58,515 nt of DNA from an uncultured Pelagibacteraceae bacterium (GTDB lineage Bacteria; Pseudomonadota; Alphaproteobacteria; Pelagibacterales; Pelagibacteraceae), in NCBI GenBank assembly GCA_902590535.1, contig CACIXF010000005.1, forward strand, positions 1 to 58,515, given 5' to 3'. Below the pieces are notes generated by a model. The model was given only the letters and a program-made list of their open reading frames with translations, was not told the DNA's origin and did no database searches. Of the stretch, positions 26,026-36,043 are shown piece by piece; the stretch's first letter is position 1; each line of letters starts with the position of its first letter. Position numbers and translations under genes: made by a program.

Positions 26026-26949
26026 TTATTTAAAATCGTTAGCGTTTTCTTTTGTTACTAATTGTGTTCCTGTATCAATGTTTGGATCAATACTTCCACC
26101 ATTAGCTAATTCTAGAGCATATTTAACTCCATATGCACCCATGTTGTAAGAAAACTGTGCAATTGTTGCTGTCATTTCTCCTTTTAAGATACTCGTAGCT
26201 GCATCTGGAGTAGCATCAAAACCTACAACAATAACATTATTCATATCTGCATCTTTAAGAGCTTGCATAGCACCTAAGCCCATATTATCGTTTGATGCAA
26301 ATATTGCTTTGATGTTTGGATTTTTTAAGATGATTGACTCCGTTACAGATCTTCCTTTTGCAGTATCCCATTCAGCAGTTTGAGTTGCTACAATATTTAG
26401 ACCACAATTTTTGAAACCTTTAATTGCACCATCTCTTCTAAGCAAAGCTGTAGATTGAGATTCAATACCAGTTAAAATTGCTACATCTGAACCTTTTGGA
26501 GTTTTGTCACAAATAAATTTAGCAGCTAACTCTGCACCATTCATGTTGTTTGTTCCAATAAAAGTTACTCCTTCATTTATTCCTTTTGTATCCACGAATA
26601 CAACTGGAACACCACTTTTAATCGCATCATCTACGATTGGAGCAAAAGCATTTGGATCTCCTGGTGCTAAAGCTATTGCATCAACACCTTTTGCTAATTG
26701 GTCCTCAACTTGGTTAATCTGAGCTTGTACATCACCCTCTTGCGGTGGTGCAACCAAAACTAAATCAACACCTAATTTTGCTGCTTCTTCTTTAGCTCCT
26801 TTTTCTACAGATGCCCAAAAAGGATTACCTGATCCAGGTCCTTTAATGCTGAATAATATTTTTTTTCCAGCAAATGCCCCTGTTGAAAAACTTGCTAATA
26901 GAAAAACAGAAGTAATAATTACACTAATTATTTTTGTTAAGTTTTTCAT
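26026..26949 (-). CDS. Ribose-type sugar ABC transporter substrate-binding protein (RbsB-like)
   Basis: 307 residues with a signal peptide ending near TGAFAGK. The mature fold follows periplasmic binding protein type 1: GSGNPFWASVEKGAKEEA, the sugar-contact segment PVVFVDTKG, and VVGFDATPDAATSILKG. Periplasmic receptor for the permease and ATPase encoded upstream. Because the ATPase and permease come first, this gene probably also has its own promoter in the 111-base gap before it. Confidence 0.9.
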   Translation of the reverse strand: MKNLTKIISVIITSVFLLASFSTGAFAGKKILFSIKGPGSGNPFWASVEKGAKEEAAKLGVDLVLVAPPQEGDVQAQINQVEDQLAKGVDAIALAPGDPNAFAPIVDDAIKSGVPVVFVDTKGINEGVTFIGTNNMNGAELAAKFICDKTPKGSDVAILTGIESQSTALLRRDGAIKGFKNCGLNIVATQTAEWDTAKGRSVTESIILKNPNIKAIFASNDNMGLGAMQALKDADMNNVIVVGFDATPDAATSILKGEMTATIAQFSYNMGAYGVKYALELANGGSIDPNIDTGTQLVTKENANDFK

Positions 26950-27060
26950 ATATTTCCCCTTAGTTGTTTTTTAAAGTTAAATTTAATCGAAATTTTAAAA
27001 AGAATTCAACTGTTAATAAGAACAATTCTAAATTAGATTAAAACAACTAACACGTGTAAA

Positions 27061-28074
27061 TTATTTTCTTGTTCCAATATCTCTTCTTAACACGTCAATA
27101 TAAACAGCTAACACTATAATTGAGCCGATTAACACTTGTTGCCAAAATGAACTTACATCCATTAAATTTAATCCATTACGAAGAATACCCATAATCATAA
27201 CGCCAGCAAAAACTCCAAGCACAGTTCCTCTTCCTCCAAAAAAACTTGCTCCACCTATAATACAAGCAGCAATCGCATCAAGTTCTGACTGAAGTCCTGC
27301 ATTTGGATATCCTGAGTCAGTTCTTCCAGCTAAAATTAAAGCACCAATACCAGATAAAAAACCACACAAAGAATAAACAATAATCAAAATTTTATTTACA
27401 TTTATTCCTGAAGCTCTTGCTGCATTTGGATTGCCTCCAATTGCATAGATCCACTTACCGGTTTTACTCTTATTTAAAAAAATCCAAAAAATTATATAAA
27501 CAATTGCAATTAATACTAAACTTACAGGTAAATATTGAGATTTTTCCAATCCTAACCATTGAAGATCAATTCTTCCATGTCCAAGATATCTAACTTCATC
27601 TGTAAAACCACTAATAGGAGTACCGCCTGAAATTAAATTTCCTGCGCCTCTAAATATATAAAGTGTACCCAAAGTCATTATAAAAGGATGAGGCATCCGC
27701 AATAAAGTAATACCTAAACCATTAAATAACCCACATAAAAAACCTGCAATCAATGGTGTAAGCACTACAATGAACCAGGGGGCTCCTGCTTTTGCAACTA
27801 CAGCTAAAATCATAAGAGATAACATCATTATAGAGCCAACAGAAAGATCAATTCCTGCTGTTACAATTACCATAAATACTCCTAGAGCTAGCATTGATTG
27901 CCAGGATATTTGTTTAAAAACATTGGTTACATTTCTCCATGAAAGAAACACATCTGGTTGCAAAATATGCATTACCAGAATCATTAGAACTAACAAAAGA
28001 AGTATTCCATACTTTTCAAAGTACGGAATTAATTTTAAATGCAAACTTTCTATTTTTTTATCTTTATCTTCCAT
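27061..28074 (-). CDS. Ribose-type sugar ABC transporter permease (RbsC-like)
   Basis: 337 residues from the chosen start MEDKDKKIESLHLK at 28074, one base after the ATPase stop; a longer frame from 28101 would overlap the ATPase gene. About ten membrane helices. VIVTAGIDLSVGSIMML and ALGGNPNAARASGIN-like (YAIGGNPNAARASGINVNK) are hallmarks of the family, and AIAACIIGGASFFGGRGTVL lies near the C terminus. Inner membrane. Confidence 0.92.
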   Translation of the reverse strand: MEDKDKKIESLHLKLIPYFEKYGILLLLVLMILVMHILQPDVFLSWRNVTNVFKQISWQSMLALGVFMVIVTAGIDLSVGSIMMLSLMILAVVAKAGAPWFIVVLTPLIAGFLCGLFNGLGITLLRMPHPFIMTLGTLYIFRGAGNLISGGTPISGFTDEVRYLGHGRIDLQWLGLEKSQYLPVSLVLIAIVYIIFWIFLNKSKTGKWIYAIGGNPNAARASGINVNKILIIVYSLCGFLSGIGALILAGRTDSGYPNAGLQSELDAIAACIIGGASFFGGRGTVLGVFAGVMIMGILRNGLNLMDVSSFWQQVLIGSIIVLAVYIDVLRRDIGTRK

Positions 28075-28075
28075 A

Positions 28076-28825
28076 TTATTTTTTACCCATGATCCATCCA
28101 ATTACTTCATCTCTTGAAGTATTTGAAAGAGTAGATTCTGCAAAATTAGTTCCTTGGAATAAAGCCATTACACGATCACAAACTGTAAAAATATCGTCCA
28201 TTCTATGACTTATTACAATTACTCCAACACCTGTTTTTTTTAAACTATTAATAAGATCTAAAACTTTACCAACTTCTTTGATTGCTAATGCTGCAGTCGG
28301 TTCATCCATAATTACTACTTTAGCATTAAAGGCTGTTGATCTTGCGATTGCTACAGCTTGTCTTTGACCACCTGAAAGTTCTTCTACTTTTTGATCGGCG
28401 CTTTTAACATTTATTTTTAACTTATCTAAATGAGCATTAGTTAACTCTTTAATTTTATTAAAATCTAAAAGTTTTAAAAAACCTAAATTTTTAGTTGGCT
28501 CTCTTCCTAAAAAAATATTTTCACCAATAGGTAAATTACCTGCTAAAGCAAGATCTTGATAAACCATTTCTAAACCTAAATTTTGAGAGTCTCTTGGACT
28601 TTCTAATATTTCTTCTTTGCCTTGGAAAAATAAGGAACCTGCGCTTGGTTTATAAAGTCCCGACAAAACTTTCATTAAAGTTGATTTTCCTGCTCCGTTA
28701 TCTCCAACTACACCCAAACATTCTCCAGCATGAACCTTTAAGTTAACATTTTCTAATGCAGTAATAGTTCCAAAATATTTTGTTATTCCTTTAGCTTCTA
28801 AGAGTGGATTGCTAGTTGACGACAT
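28076..28825 (-). CDS. Sugar ABC transporter ATP-binding protein, single-domain (FrcA-like)
   Basis: 249 residues, about half the length of E. coli RbsA because it has a single ATPase domain, as in alphaproteobacterial FrcA. Walker A is GDNGAGKST, the Q-loop MVYQDLALA, the signature LSGGQRQAV, Walker B VVIMDEP, and the H-loop VISHRMDD. First gene of the ribose-type operon. Confidence 0.92.
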   Translation of the reverse strand: MSSTSNPLLEAKGITKYFGTITALENVNLKVHAGECLGVVGDNGAGKSTLMKVLSGLYKPSAGSLFFQGKEEILESPRDSQNLGLEMVYQDLALAGNLPIGENIFLGREPTKNLGFLKLLDFNKIKELTNAHLDKLKINVKSADQKVEELSGGQRQAVAIARSTAFNAKVVIMDEPTAALAIKEVGKVLDLINSLKKTGVGVIVISHRMDDIFTVCDRVMALFQGTNFAESTLSNTSRDEVIGWIMGKK

Positions 28826-28847
28826 AATTTATAAAATTATTAAAATA

Positions 28848-29870
28848 TCAATTAATTGCAACTGGTTTTGAAGCTAATAATCCTACTGTTTTCAATTCAG
28901 CTTTTTTGCAAAATTTTGGTTTCAAATTTTTTGAAATTAGATGCATGTCCTTTAAAACTATATCCCCCATACTATAAAAGGCCTCTGTTAAAGCTCCTGC
29001 TCTGTGCGCAGAAAACAAAATATTTTTAACTTTCCTAATTGGGTCATTTTTTCTCACCGGTTCTTCGGGAAATACATCGGTAGCTACATATATATCTCCC
29101 TTTTTAACCCTCTTGATTAAATCTTTAAAATTTACAACCGCTGCTCGACTCATCAGTATAAATAATGAGTTAGGTTTCATTTTGTTAATTAAAATTTTAT
29201 TAACTAAATTTTTATTATTAGTTGTAACAGCTGCTAATACGTAAATAATTTCACATGTTTTAAACATTTGATTTAAGCTAACAGGTTTAAATCCAAAGCT
29301 TTTAATTTTATTTTTGGATAACCAAGGGTCATAAACATTTATATCTTTAGTAAATGGAAGTAACATTGGATATAAAGATTTAGCTAAATCACCAAAACCC
29401 AGTAATCCAATTTTTTTTCCTGATAACAACGATGCTTTTAAATTACTTTCTAATCCATATTTTTCCAAACCTTTTACAAAATCAAAATGAGCATTGTGAA
29501 TATTCCTTAATAGAGAAAGTGTCATTCCTAACGCAATTTCAGCGACAGGTTTTGAAAATACTGGAGAAGTTGCAATAACATGTATTCCCTTTTTAGCACA
29601 ATAAACATAATCAACGTTATTCATAAAATTACTTTCAACATTGATTATTGCTTTTAATTTTTTTGCTTTTGACAAAATTTTTTTATCTAAATCTGGTTGA
29701 CCCATAATAAAAGTAACATTATCAATATATTTTTCATAAAATTGTCTTTTGTTTTTGTTAGGTGCTATTAAAACCTTATATTTTGAATTTAATTCTTTTA
29801 ATTTTTTTTTAGTAAAAATAAGATCTAATGTTCTTGGGAAAGGATCAGATATAACAATTGGTTTTTTCAT
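28848..29870 (-). CDS. D-isomer-specific 2-hydroxyacid dehydrogenase
   Basis: 340 residues. The NAD motif is KKIGLLGFGDLAKSLYPML; the catalytic Arg lies in LMSRAAVVN, the Glu in FPEEPV and the His in SAHRAGALTE. It reduces a 2-keto acid to a D-2-hydroxy acid or the reverse; the exact substrate is not evident. It is the first of three such dehydrogenases in the window and follows the Gfo/Idh/MocA gene upstream by 19 bases, within the iolD operon. Confidence 0.85.
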   Translation of the reverse strand: MKKPIVISDPFPRTLDLIFTKKKLKELNSKYKVLIAPNKNKRQFYEKYIDNVTFIMGQPDLDKKILSKAKKLKAIINVESNFMNNVDYVYCAKKGIHVIATSPVFSKPVAEIALGMTLSLLRNIHNAHFDFVKGLEKYGLESNLKASLLSGKKIGLLGFGDLAKSLYPMLLPFTKDINVYDPWLSKNKIKSFGFKPVSLNQMFKTCEIIYVLAAVTTNNKNLVNKILINKMKPNSLFILMSRAAVVNFKDLIKRVKKGDIYVATDVFPEEPVRKNDPIRKVKNILFSAHRAGALTEAFYSMGDIVLKDMHLISKNLKPKFCKKAELKTVGLLASKPVAIN

Positions 29871-29889
29871 TACTTGTATAACAAACTTA

Positions 29890-31047
29890 TTAATTCATAA
29901 TTTTTTTAATTTCTTCTAACGTAAATGGTTTTGGTTTCTTGCATGTTGTTTTTATTTCTTGTGGAATACCAGTTTGCGAAGCTCTCATAGTAGAATCTAT
30001 TATATCTAAAACATGAAGAGATAGTTCTCCATTACATCTGTGCTCTAAATTATTTTCAATTGCATAAGCCATTTCTGATAAACCAGCACCTCTATAATTT
30101 GCGTTAGTAGGTGACTCATTTGCCCTGGAGCTTTGACTCTTTATATTAATCTTTCCTAAAGGCATCATATCTGTTTTATGTTCTCCCCAATTACCACCAG
30201 CAGTCACTGAAACAAAAGCTGATCCACCAAACATATTTGGATCTGGAACAATTATTGACCCTTTGTTTCCATAAAGCTCAATATGATTTCTTTGATGAGC
30301 AACAACATCAAATGATAAAGTTATTTGAATTATACAATCATTTTCAAATTGTATTGTTGCTAAGTAAGTTGTCGGCGTTTCAACTTTAAATTTTTGACCT
30401 TTTTTTGGACCAATTCCGATTTCTCTTTCTTCAAAAACTTTTGTACATCTTCCTTGAACTTGTTTTGCTGGTCCAATTAGATTCACTAATGCTGTCAAAT
30501 AGTATGGCCCCATATCAATAACTGGTCCACCTTCATTTTCCGCAAACCAAGACTCTGGATTTGGATGATAAGATTGTACACCTGGAAAAGCAAATATAGC
30601 ATTACCTAATTTAATATCCCCAATGACACCATTATCAATTAGCTCTCTAGTTTTTTGAATACCACCACCTAAAAAGGTATCTGGCGCGTTTCCTATGTAA
30701 AGATTTTTTTTATTAGCAAGTTCAACTAATTTTTTTCCATCTTCAAAATTAACTGCTAATGGTTTTTCAGCATAAGAATGTTTTCCATTTTCAAGAGCCA
30801 ATTTAGAAACTTGATAATGTGCACCTGGTATTGTTAAATTTAAGATTATTTCAATTTCTTTATCTTTTAAAAGCTCATCAACCGTTACAGCCTCAATGTT
30901 GTAGTGAATTGCACATTTTTTAGCAGCATCCATGTTTATATCTGCACATTTGACTATTCTGATATTATTAAAGTACTCCTGGGCTCTAAAATAGGTTTCA
31001 GAAATATGACCACAGCCAATTAGACCGACTTTAAAAATTTTACTCAT
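29890..31047 (-). CDS. Gfo/Idh/MocA-family dehydrogenase
   Basis: 385 residues. VGLIGCGHISETYFRAQEYF is the NAD motif, and HSYAEKPLAVNFEDG carries the EKP catalytic Lys. The C-terminal domain has GGPVIDMGPYYLTALVNLIG and SFDVVAHQRNHIELYGNKGS, typical of inositol and sugar dehydrogenases. It lies 6 bases after iolD, so it may oxidise an inositol or a related intermediate. Confidence 0.88.
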   Translation of the reverse strand: MSKIFKVGLIGCGHISETYFRAQEYFNNIRIVKCADINMDAAKKCAIHYNIEAVTVDELLKDKEIEIILNLTIPGAHYQVSKLALENGKHSYAEKPLAVNFEDGKKLVELANKKNLYIGNAPDTFLGGGIQKTRELIDNGVIGDIKLGNAIFAFPGVQSYHPNPESWFAENEGGPVIDMGPYYLTALVNLIGPAKQVQGRCTKVFEEREIGIGPKKGQKFKVETPTTYLATIQFENDCIIQITLSFDVVAHQRNHIELYGNKGSIIVPDPNMFGGSAFVSVTAGGNWGEHKTDMMPLGKINIKSQSSRANESPTNANYRGAGLSEMAYAIENNLEHRCNGELSLHVLDIIDSTMRASQTGIPQEIKTTCKKPKPFTLEEIKKIMN

Positions 31048-31053
31048 AAAGGT

Positions 31054-32898
31054 TTATACACCTTGTCTTTGTTTGCCTTTTCCTTCTTTATAAAGTTTTA
31101 AAGCCTCTTCATTTTCTTTAGTTTTAGGAATTTCAAGTGTTGGGCTGTCCCAAAAAGCAGAACCCTCAACCCACTTATAAGCATGAGTTTTTATTGAAAT
31201 AACGTATGTTACATCAGATGCTTTTGCTCTCTTAAATGCAGCTTCAAGATCTGAAATTGAATTAACATGTTCAGATTTAGCTCCCATACTTTCTGCATGT
31301 TTTGCAAAATCAACATCAACTAATCCTGGAGTATTAGAGCTCTTTAATAAGTTATTATATTCTTTACCACCTTTAAATAGTTGAAGTCGATTGATAACTG
31401 CAAACCCACCATTATCACAAACTATAATTATCAATTTGTTTTTTGTAATAACTGATGAATAAATATCTGTATTATTTAGAAGATAAGAACCATCTCCTAC
31501 AAAAGAAATTACTTCTTTACCAGGATTAGCCATTTTTATTCCAAGTGCTCCTGAAATTTCATAACTCATACAACTAAAACCCCACTCTGTTTCATGAGTA
31601 TTTAATTCTCTAGGTCTCCAAACTTGAACAACTTCACCAACCAAACCTCCTGCTGCAGTAACAGCTATATCTGTTGGGTCAGAGTTTCTATAAATTGCAC
31701 CAATTACCTGAACGTAACTTGGAACTTCTTGATTTGTTGGCGCACTCTCTTTATCTATATGTTCATTCCAAGATTTGAGTTCAGTTTGAGATTTTTTATT
31801 CCATTCTTCTCCAGCTTTCCAACTACCTAATGCTTGTGAAAGCTCTGTTAATGAAACTTTAGCATCTCCAATTACAGCTTGTGCTAAATGTTTGTTAGCA
31901 TCAAATCTTGATACATTTATTGAAACTAGTTTAAAATCTTTGTTTTCAAAATTTGCCCATGATCCAGTTGTAAAATCTGCAAGTTTAGTTCCAACTGCAA
32001 TTGCTAAATCTGTTTCTTTTGCTAATGTATTTGTATTTTTTCCACCTAAACCGCCAATCTGGCCTGCAAAATGAGAATGATCTCTTTTCATTGTAGAATA
32101 TCCCATTACAGTTTGAGTGACTGGTATATTATGTTTAATCGCAAATTGACTTAACTCATCCATTGCATCTGAGTAAAAAACTCCACCACCAGAAATTATA
32201 ATTGGATTTTTTGATGACTTAATTTTTTCTGCTGCCTCTTTGATTTGAAATTCATCTGGTCTTGGTCTTCTGATCGCGTGGACTCTTTCCTTAAAAAATT
32301 CTTCAGGATAATCAAAAGTTTGACCTTGTATATCTTGACTTAAAGCGATACATGCAGGACCACAATCTGCAGGATCTAACATTGTTTGAACTGCTGCCGG
32401 GAATGATTGAATAATCTGCTCTGGTCTTGTTATTCGATCAAAATATCTTGTAACTGGTTTAAATGCATCATTAGCTGTAATTCCAGGGTTATTAAAATGC
32501 TCAACTTGTTGCAATACTGGGTCCGGCATTCTATTTGCATAAGTGTCTCCAGGTAAAAATAAAATTGGTAATCTGTTACTCATAGCAACTGCAGCAGCTG
32601 TAACCATATTTGTTGCCCCAGGTCCAACAGAGGATGTTGCTACAAAAATTTGTTGTCTTCTTTTTGCTCTAGCATAACCAATTCCTGTAAGAGCCATATT
32701 TTGTTCATGGTGCCCTCTATATGTTGGAAGTTCTTTTTGATTTTCCTCTAGTGCTTGACCTAGACATGCTACATTTCCATGTCCAAAAATTCCAAAGACA
32801 CCTGGAAATAAAGGTTCTTTTTTGCCGTTAATTAATATTTTCTGGGCAATTAAATATTTAACTATCGCATGAGCACATGTGAGGGTAATTTTTTTCAT
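31054..32898 (-). CDS. iolD: 3D-(3,5/4)-trihydroxycyclohexane-1,2-dione hydrolase IolD
   Basis: 614 residues, the full length of IolD. It is a thiamine-diphosphate enzyme: the catalytic Glu is in PTYRGHHEQNMALTGIGYAR, and the C-terminal cofactor region has SFVGDGSYLLNNTDIYS, followed by CDNGGFAVINRLQLFKGG. It opens the ring of the diketo-inositol intermediate to 5-deoxy-D-glucuronate in myo-inositol breakdown. An operator-like 23-bp palindrome lies 19 bases before its start, shared with the divergent aldehyde dehydrogenase. Confidence 0.93.
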   Translation of the reverse strand: MKKITLTCAHAIVKYLIAQKILINGKKEPLFPGVFGIFGHGNVACLGQALEENQKELPTYRGHHEQNMALTGIGYARAKRRQQIFVATSSVGPGATNMVTAAAVAMSNRLPILFLPGDTYANRMPDPVLQQVEHFNNPGITANDAFKPVTRYFDRITRPEQIIQSFPAAVQTMLDPADCGPACIALSQDIQGQTFDYPEEFFKERVHAIRRPRPDEFQIKEAAEKIKSSKNPIIISGGGVFYSDAMDELSQFAIKHNIPVTQTVMGYSTMKRDHSHFAGQIGGLGGKNTNTLAKETDLAIAVGTKLADFTTGSWANFENKDFKLVSINVSRFDANKHLAQAVIGDAKVSLTELSQALGSWKAGEEWNKKSQTELKSWNEHIDKESAPTNQEVPSYVQVIGAIYRNSDPTDIAVTAAGGLVGEVVQVWRPRELNTHETEWGFSCMSYEISGALGIKMANPGKEVISFVGDGSYLLNNTDIYSSVITKNKLIIIVCDNGGFAVINRLQLFKGGKEYNNLLKSSNTPGLVDVDFAKHAESMGAKSEHVNSISDLEAAFKRAKASDVTYVISIKTHAYKWVEGSAFWDSPTLEIPKTKENEEALKLYKEGKGKQRQGV

Positions 32899-32916
32899 AA
32901 ATATGTTTATCTTTTA

Positions 32917-32939
32917 ATATGTATAGTGTTTATATATAA
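32917..32939. promoter_or_regulatory. Operator-like palindrome, copy A (iolD / aldehyde dehydrogenase)
   Basis: ATATGTATA, five bases GTGTT, then TATATATAA. It lies in the 92-base divergent gap, 19 bases before iolD and 51 before the aldehyde dehydrogenase gene. It matches the arms and spacing of three other copies at 37507, 45352 and 51979. Confidence 0.6.
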
Positions 32940-32990
32940 TTCTATTTATAAATTAAAAAACCTTATTAAGTAAACTTAAAAATAAATTCT

Positions 32991-34433
32991 ATGTACGAAA
33001 AATTTGGACAATTCATTGACGGTAAATGGCAACAAGCTGAAAAAAAAGAAACTTACGACGTAATCAACCCTGCAACAGAAGAAGTAATTGGAAAAGCATC
33101 AAAAGCTTCATCTATTGAAGTGCAAAAAGCATTAAAGTCTGCAGAAAAAGGTTTGGAAGTTTGGAAAAACACTGCACCATGGCAAAGAGCTTACGTGCTT
33201 AGAAAAATTGCAGACATGATGAGAGAGAAAAAAGATGTTATAGCAAAATGGTTAACTCTTGAAGTTGGAAAGCCTCTTGCAGAAGCAGTTGGTGAAGTTG
33301 GTGGTGGAGCTGATATTTTTGAGTGGAATGCTGAAGAAACAAAAAGAATTTATGGTCAAACACAACAAAGTAGATTTCCAGATACTAGAGTTCATGTTTA
33401 TTATCAACCCGTGGGAGTTGTTGCAGCTTTAGTTCCTTGGAATTTCCCAATAGTTTTAGCATCTAGAAAAATTTCTACTGCCCTAGCTGCAGGATGTTCT
33501 GTAATTTGTAAGCCAGACGTAATTACCCCTGGTGCTGTAATGGAATTAGTAAACATTTGCAAAGAAGCTGGAGTACCTGATGGTGTTGTTAGTCTTTTGT
33601 CAGGTGATCCCGCTGAAATATCAAATGAATTAATGGAATCGGATATAATTAAAAAAGTTTCAGTTACTGGATCGACTAGAGTTGGTAAAATTATTTTAAA
33701 AAAAGCAGCTGATAAAGTTCAAAGAGTTACTATGGAGCTAAGCGGACACTCACCTTTTATTGTATGTGAAGATGTAGATATGAACAAAGTAGCTGATATA
33801 GCAATAACTGGTAAATTTAGAAATAACGGTCAGGTCTGTATTTCACCTAATAGATTTTATATCCAAGAAAATAGAAAAGAGGATTTTGTTAATGCCTTTA
33901 TTGAAAGGGCAAAAAAATTAAAAATTGGAAACGGTATGGACGAAGGTGTAGATCTTGGACCTTTAACTACCGCTAAAAGATTGGAAGAAATAGAAAAACT
34001 AGTTGAAACTACTAAAAAAGAAGGAGCAAAAGTATTAATGGGTGGACAAAGACCTTCTGGTTTCAACAAGGGATACTATTATGAACCAACAGTCTTTGAT
34101 GATGTTAAAGATAATTTTACAATCATGAAAGAAGAGCCTTTTGGTCCACTTGTACCAATTTTATCTTTTAAAACTTTTGATGAAGTAATTGAAAGAGCAA
34201 ATGATAATGACTTGGGATTATGTAGTTATTTATACACTAACTCTATGGATAAAGCTCACATTGGATCTGAGAAATTAGAGTCTGGTTGTGTTGCAGTTAA
34301 TACTGGAGTTGTTGCTATTGCTGAGGCACCTTTTGGAGGAATAAAACAAACTGGTTATGGTCGTGAAGGTGGTTCAGGAGCGATAAAAGATTATCTAAAT
34401 GTGAAATATACTCACATGGGATTAAAAATCTAG
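32991..34433 (+). CDS. NAD(P)-dependent aldehyde dehydrogenase (semialdehyde type)
   Basis: 480 residues. The cofactor region is VVAALVPWNFPIVLASRK with CKPDVITPG, then SVTGSTRVGKIIL, the general base Glu in TMELSGHSPFIV and the catalytic Cys in FRNNGQVCISPNRFYI. This is the succinate- or ketoglutarate-semialdehyde/lactaldehyde type. It is not a methylmalonate-semialdehyde dehydrogenase (IolA), which carries GQRCMALS at the active site. It is followed after 3 bases by an HpcH/HpaI aldolase, so it may oxidise the aldehyde released by that enzyme. Confidence 0.9.
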   Translation: MYEKFGQFIDGKWQQAEKKETYDVINPATEEVIGKASKASSIEVQKALKSAEKGLEVWKNTAPWQRAYVLRKIADMMREKKDVIAKWLTLEVGKPLAEAVGEVGGGADIFEWNAEETKRIYGQTQQSRFPDTRVHVYYQPVGVVAALVPWNFPIVLASRKISTALAAGCSVICKPDVITPGAVMELVNICKEAGVPDGVVSLLSGDPAEISNELMESDIIKKVSVTGSTRVGKIILKKAADKVQRVTMELSGHSPFIVCEDVDMNKVADIAITGKFRNNGQVCISPNRFYIQENRKEDFVNAFIERAKKLKIGNGMDEGVDLGPLTTAKRLEEIEKLVETTKKEGAKVLMGGQRPSGFNKGYYYEPTVFDDVKDNFTIMKEEPFGPLVPILSFKTFDEVIERANDNDLGLCSYLYTNSMDKAHIGSEKLESGCVAVNTGVVAIAEAPFGGIKQTGYGREGGSGAIKDYLNVKYTHMGLKI

Positions 34434-34436
34434 GAA

Positions 34437-35231
34437 ATGAGAAAAAATAAAATCAAACAAATGATGAAGGAAGGTAAGCCTGTTATTAACGGCTGGTGCG
34501 CGATTCCAAGTACAGCCTCAGTTGAAGCAATGGCTCATCAAGGTTGGGACTCTTTAACTATTGATATGCAGCATGGATTAGTTGACTACAGTAATGCGCT
34601 TCCTATGCTTCAAACAATATCAACAACGGATGTAACTCCTTTAGCTAGAGTTAATTGGAATGAACCAGGTCAAATTATGAAAATTTTAGATGCTGGATGT
34701 TATGGAATTGTTTGTCCAATGGTAAGTAATAAAAAAGAGGCAGAGAATTTTGTTCAAGCGTGCATGTATCCACCTGATGGTTACAGAAGTTTTGGTCCTA
34801 TTAGAGGATTAATTTATGGTGGAGCTGATTATGCAGATCACGCTAATGAAGAAATACTTAAATTAGCAATGATAGAAACAAAAGAATCTTTAGAAAATCT
34901 TGATGAGATAATGTCTACACCAGGTGTCGATGGTATTTATATTGGACCAGCAGATTTAAGTTTAGCAATAGGTGAAAAACCTGGTTTTGATAGGTCCGAG
35001 ACTACAAAAGCTTATTCTGAAATTTTAAGAATTCTAGAACACGCTAAAAAAAATAATATTTTCGCAGGAATTCATAACGGTACTACAGAATATGCTACTA
35101 AGATGATCGAAAAAGGTTTTGATTTTGTAACTATAGCATCTGATTTAAGAGCTTTAAGTGCTGGAGCTAAAGCTACAGTGGATAAAATGAAGGGTTCTTT
35201 ATCAAAAAAAGACGACAACTCAACTTACTAA
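34437..35231 (+). CDS. HpcH/HpaI-family aldolase (2-keto-3-deoxy acid aldolase)
   Basis: 264 residues. GWDSLTIDMQHGLVDY holds the active-site His, LARVNWNEPGQIMKILDAGC the Arg, and YIGPADLSLAIG the C-terminal strand. The metal-binding Glu and Asp of the family lie in MIETKESLEN and GIYIGPADLS. Members cleave 4-hydroxy-2-oxo acids such as 2-keto-3-deoxy-L-rhamnonate to pyruvate plus an aldehyde. Paired with the upstream aldehyde dehydrogenase. Its stop interlocks with the stop of the convergent PanB-like gene. Confidence 0.88.
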   Translation: MRKNKIKQMMKEGKPVINGWCAIPSTASVEAMAHQGWDSLTIDMQHGLVDYSNALPMLQTISTTDVTPLARVNWNEPGQIMKILDAGCYGIVCPMVSNKKEAENFVQACMYPPDGYRSFGPIRGLIYGGADYADHANEEILKLAMIETKESLENLDEIMSTPGVDGIYIGPADLSLAIGEKPGFDRSETTKAYSEILRILEHAKKNNIFAGIHNGTTEYATKMIEKGFDFVTIASDLRALSAGAKATVDKMKGSLSKKDDNSTY

Positions 35232-36043
35232 TCAAGTTGTTCTAAAAATTCCTCGAATTGTTTTTTTTCTAAATTAGAAGATTGTTTTTTTCCTGGAAAT
35301 TTTCCATTCATTGAGTCTTTTTTAAAAGCCTTCAGAGCCTTTACTCTTTCTAGTTTAATTTCATTTCTAAGTCTCAGTAAATTTCCATATGCTTTTGAAT
35401 GTCTAGGGGGATTTTCTGTATCACCACAGATATCTTCCATAAATAAATACATTACATCAGCGTTTTTGCCTGAGCCTAATGAAACAGTAACTATATCTGT
35501 ACGTTTTGAAATTTCCCCCATTACATTTTCAGGTATTACTTCACACTCAGCCGAAAAAGCACCTGCATCTTCTAATCTTTTAAACTTTTGAAAAAGTTCG
35601 TAAGCTTCATCAGCAGTTTTGCCTACTGCTCTTAAGCCACCAATCCAAGTGGATTTTCTTGGAACTAAACCTAAATGCCCCATTACTGGAACATCTTCCT
35701 TAGCCAACATTTCAACTATGTCCATACTTCTTGGCGTCATAACTGCATCAGCACCGTTCTCTAATGCTTTAAAAGCTCCACGCATAATATCTTCTGCAGT
35801 TACAAACTCATTCAACACCAAAGCAGCTGTTAAAAATAAATTTTTTGAACCTTCTCTTACAGGAATTACGTTTTTTGCATTTGATATAATCATGTCAAAG
35901 CCTGCCTTTTCAGCTGCATCGGCTTCTTCAACATTATTCGCTGTAACTTGTGTAAATTTTCTTTTTCCTTTTGCTGCTTTTAAATCCCCAACAGTCAAAT
36001 TTCTTTTTGCTGGTTTAGCAGCCCACGTATAGATATTCTTCAT
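35228..36043 (-). CDS. PanB-like protein (ketopantoate hydroxymethyltransferase superfamily), divergent
   Basis: 271 residues. The second half is PanB-like: VMGHLGLVPRKSTWIGGLRA, then GKTADEAYELFQKFKRLEDA and GAFSAECEVIP. The first half (GFDMIISNAKNVIPVREG) lacks the GDSLGMV-type segment that carries a metal-binding Asp in true PanB. It could be a related aldolase that joins or splits a C1 or short aldehyde and a 2-keto acid, possibly in sugar-acid breakdown. It overlaps the MarR-like gene upstream by 4 bases. Confidence 0.7.
   Translation of the reverse strand: MKNIYTWAAKPAKRNLTVGDLKAAKGKRKFTQVTANNVEEADAAEKAGFDMIISNAKNVIPVREGSKNLFLTAALVLNEFVTAEDIMRGAFKALENGADAVMTPRSMDIVEMLAKEDVPVMGHLGLVPRKSTWIGGLRAVGKTADEAYELFQKFKRLEDAGAFSAECEVIPENVMGEISKRTDIVTVSLGSGKNADVMYLFMEDICGDTENPPRHSKAYGNLLRLRNEIKLERVKALKAFKKDSMNGKFPGKKQSSNLEKKQFEEFLEQLD

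Noticed and set aside
28075..28101. Longer start for the ribose-type permease
   Set aside because: It would overlap the ATPase gene; an ATG one base after the ATPase stop fits better.
32991..34433. Calling the aldehyde dehydrogenase IolA (methylmalonate-semialdehyde dehydrogenase)
   Set aside because: The active-site segment is GQVCISPNR, typical of semialdehyde or lactaldehyde types, not the GQRCMALS of IolA.
35619..36032. Plus-strand frame of 137 codons opposite the PanB-like gene
   Set aside because: Antisense shadow inside a gene with clear family motifs.
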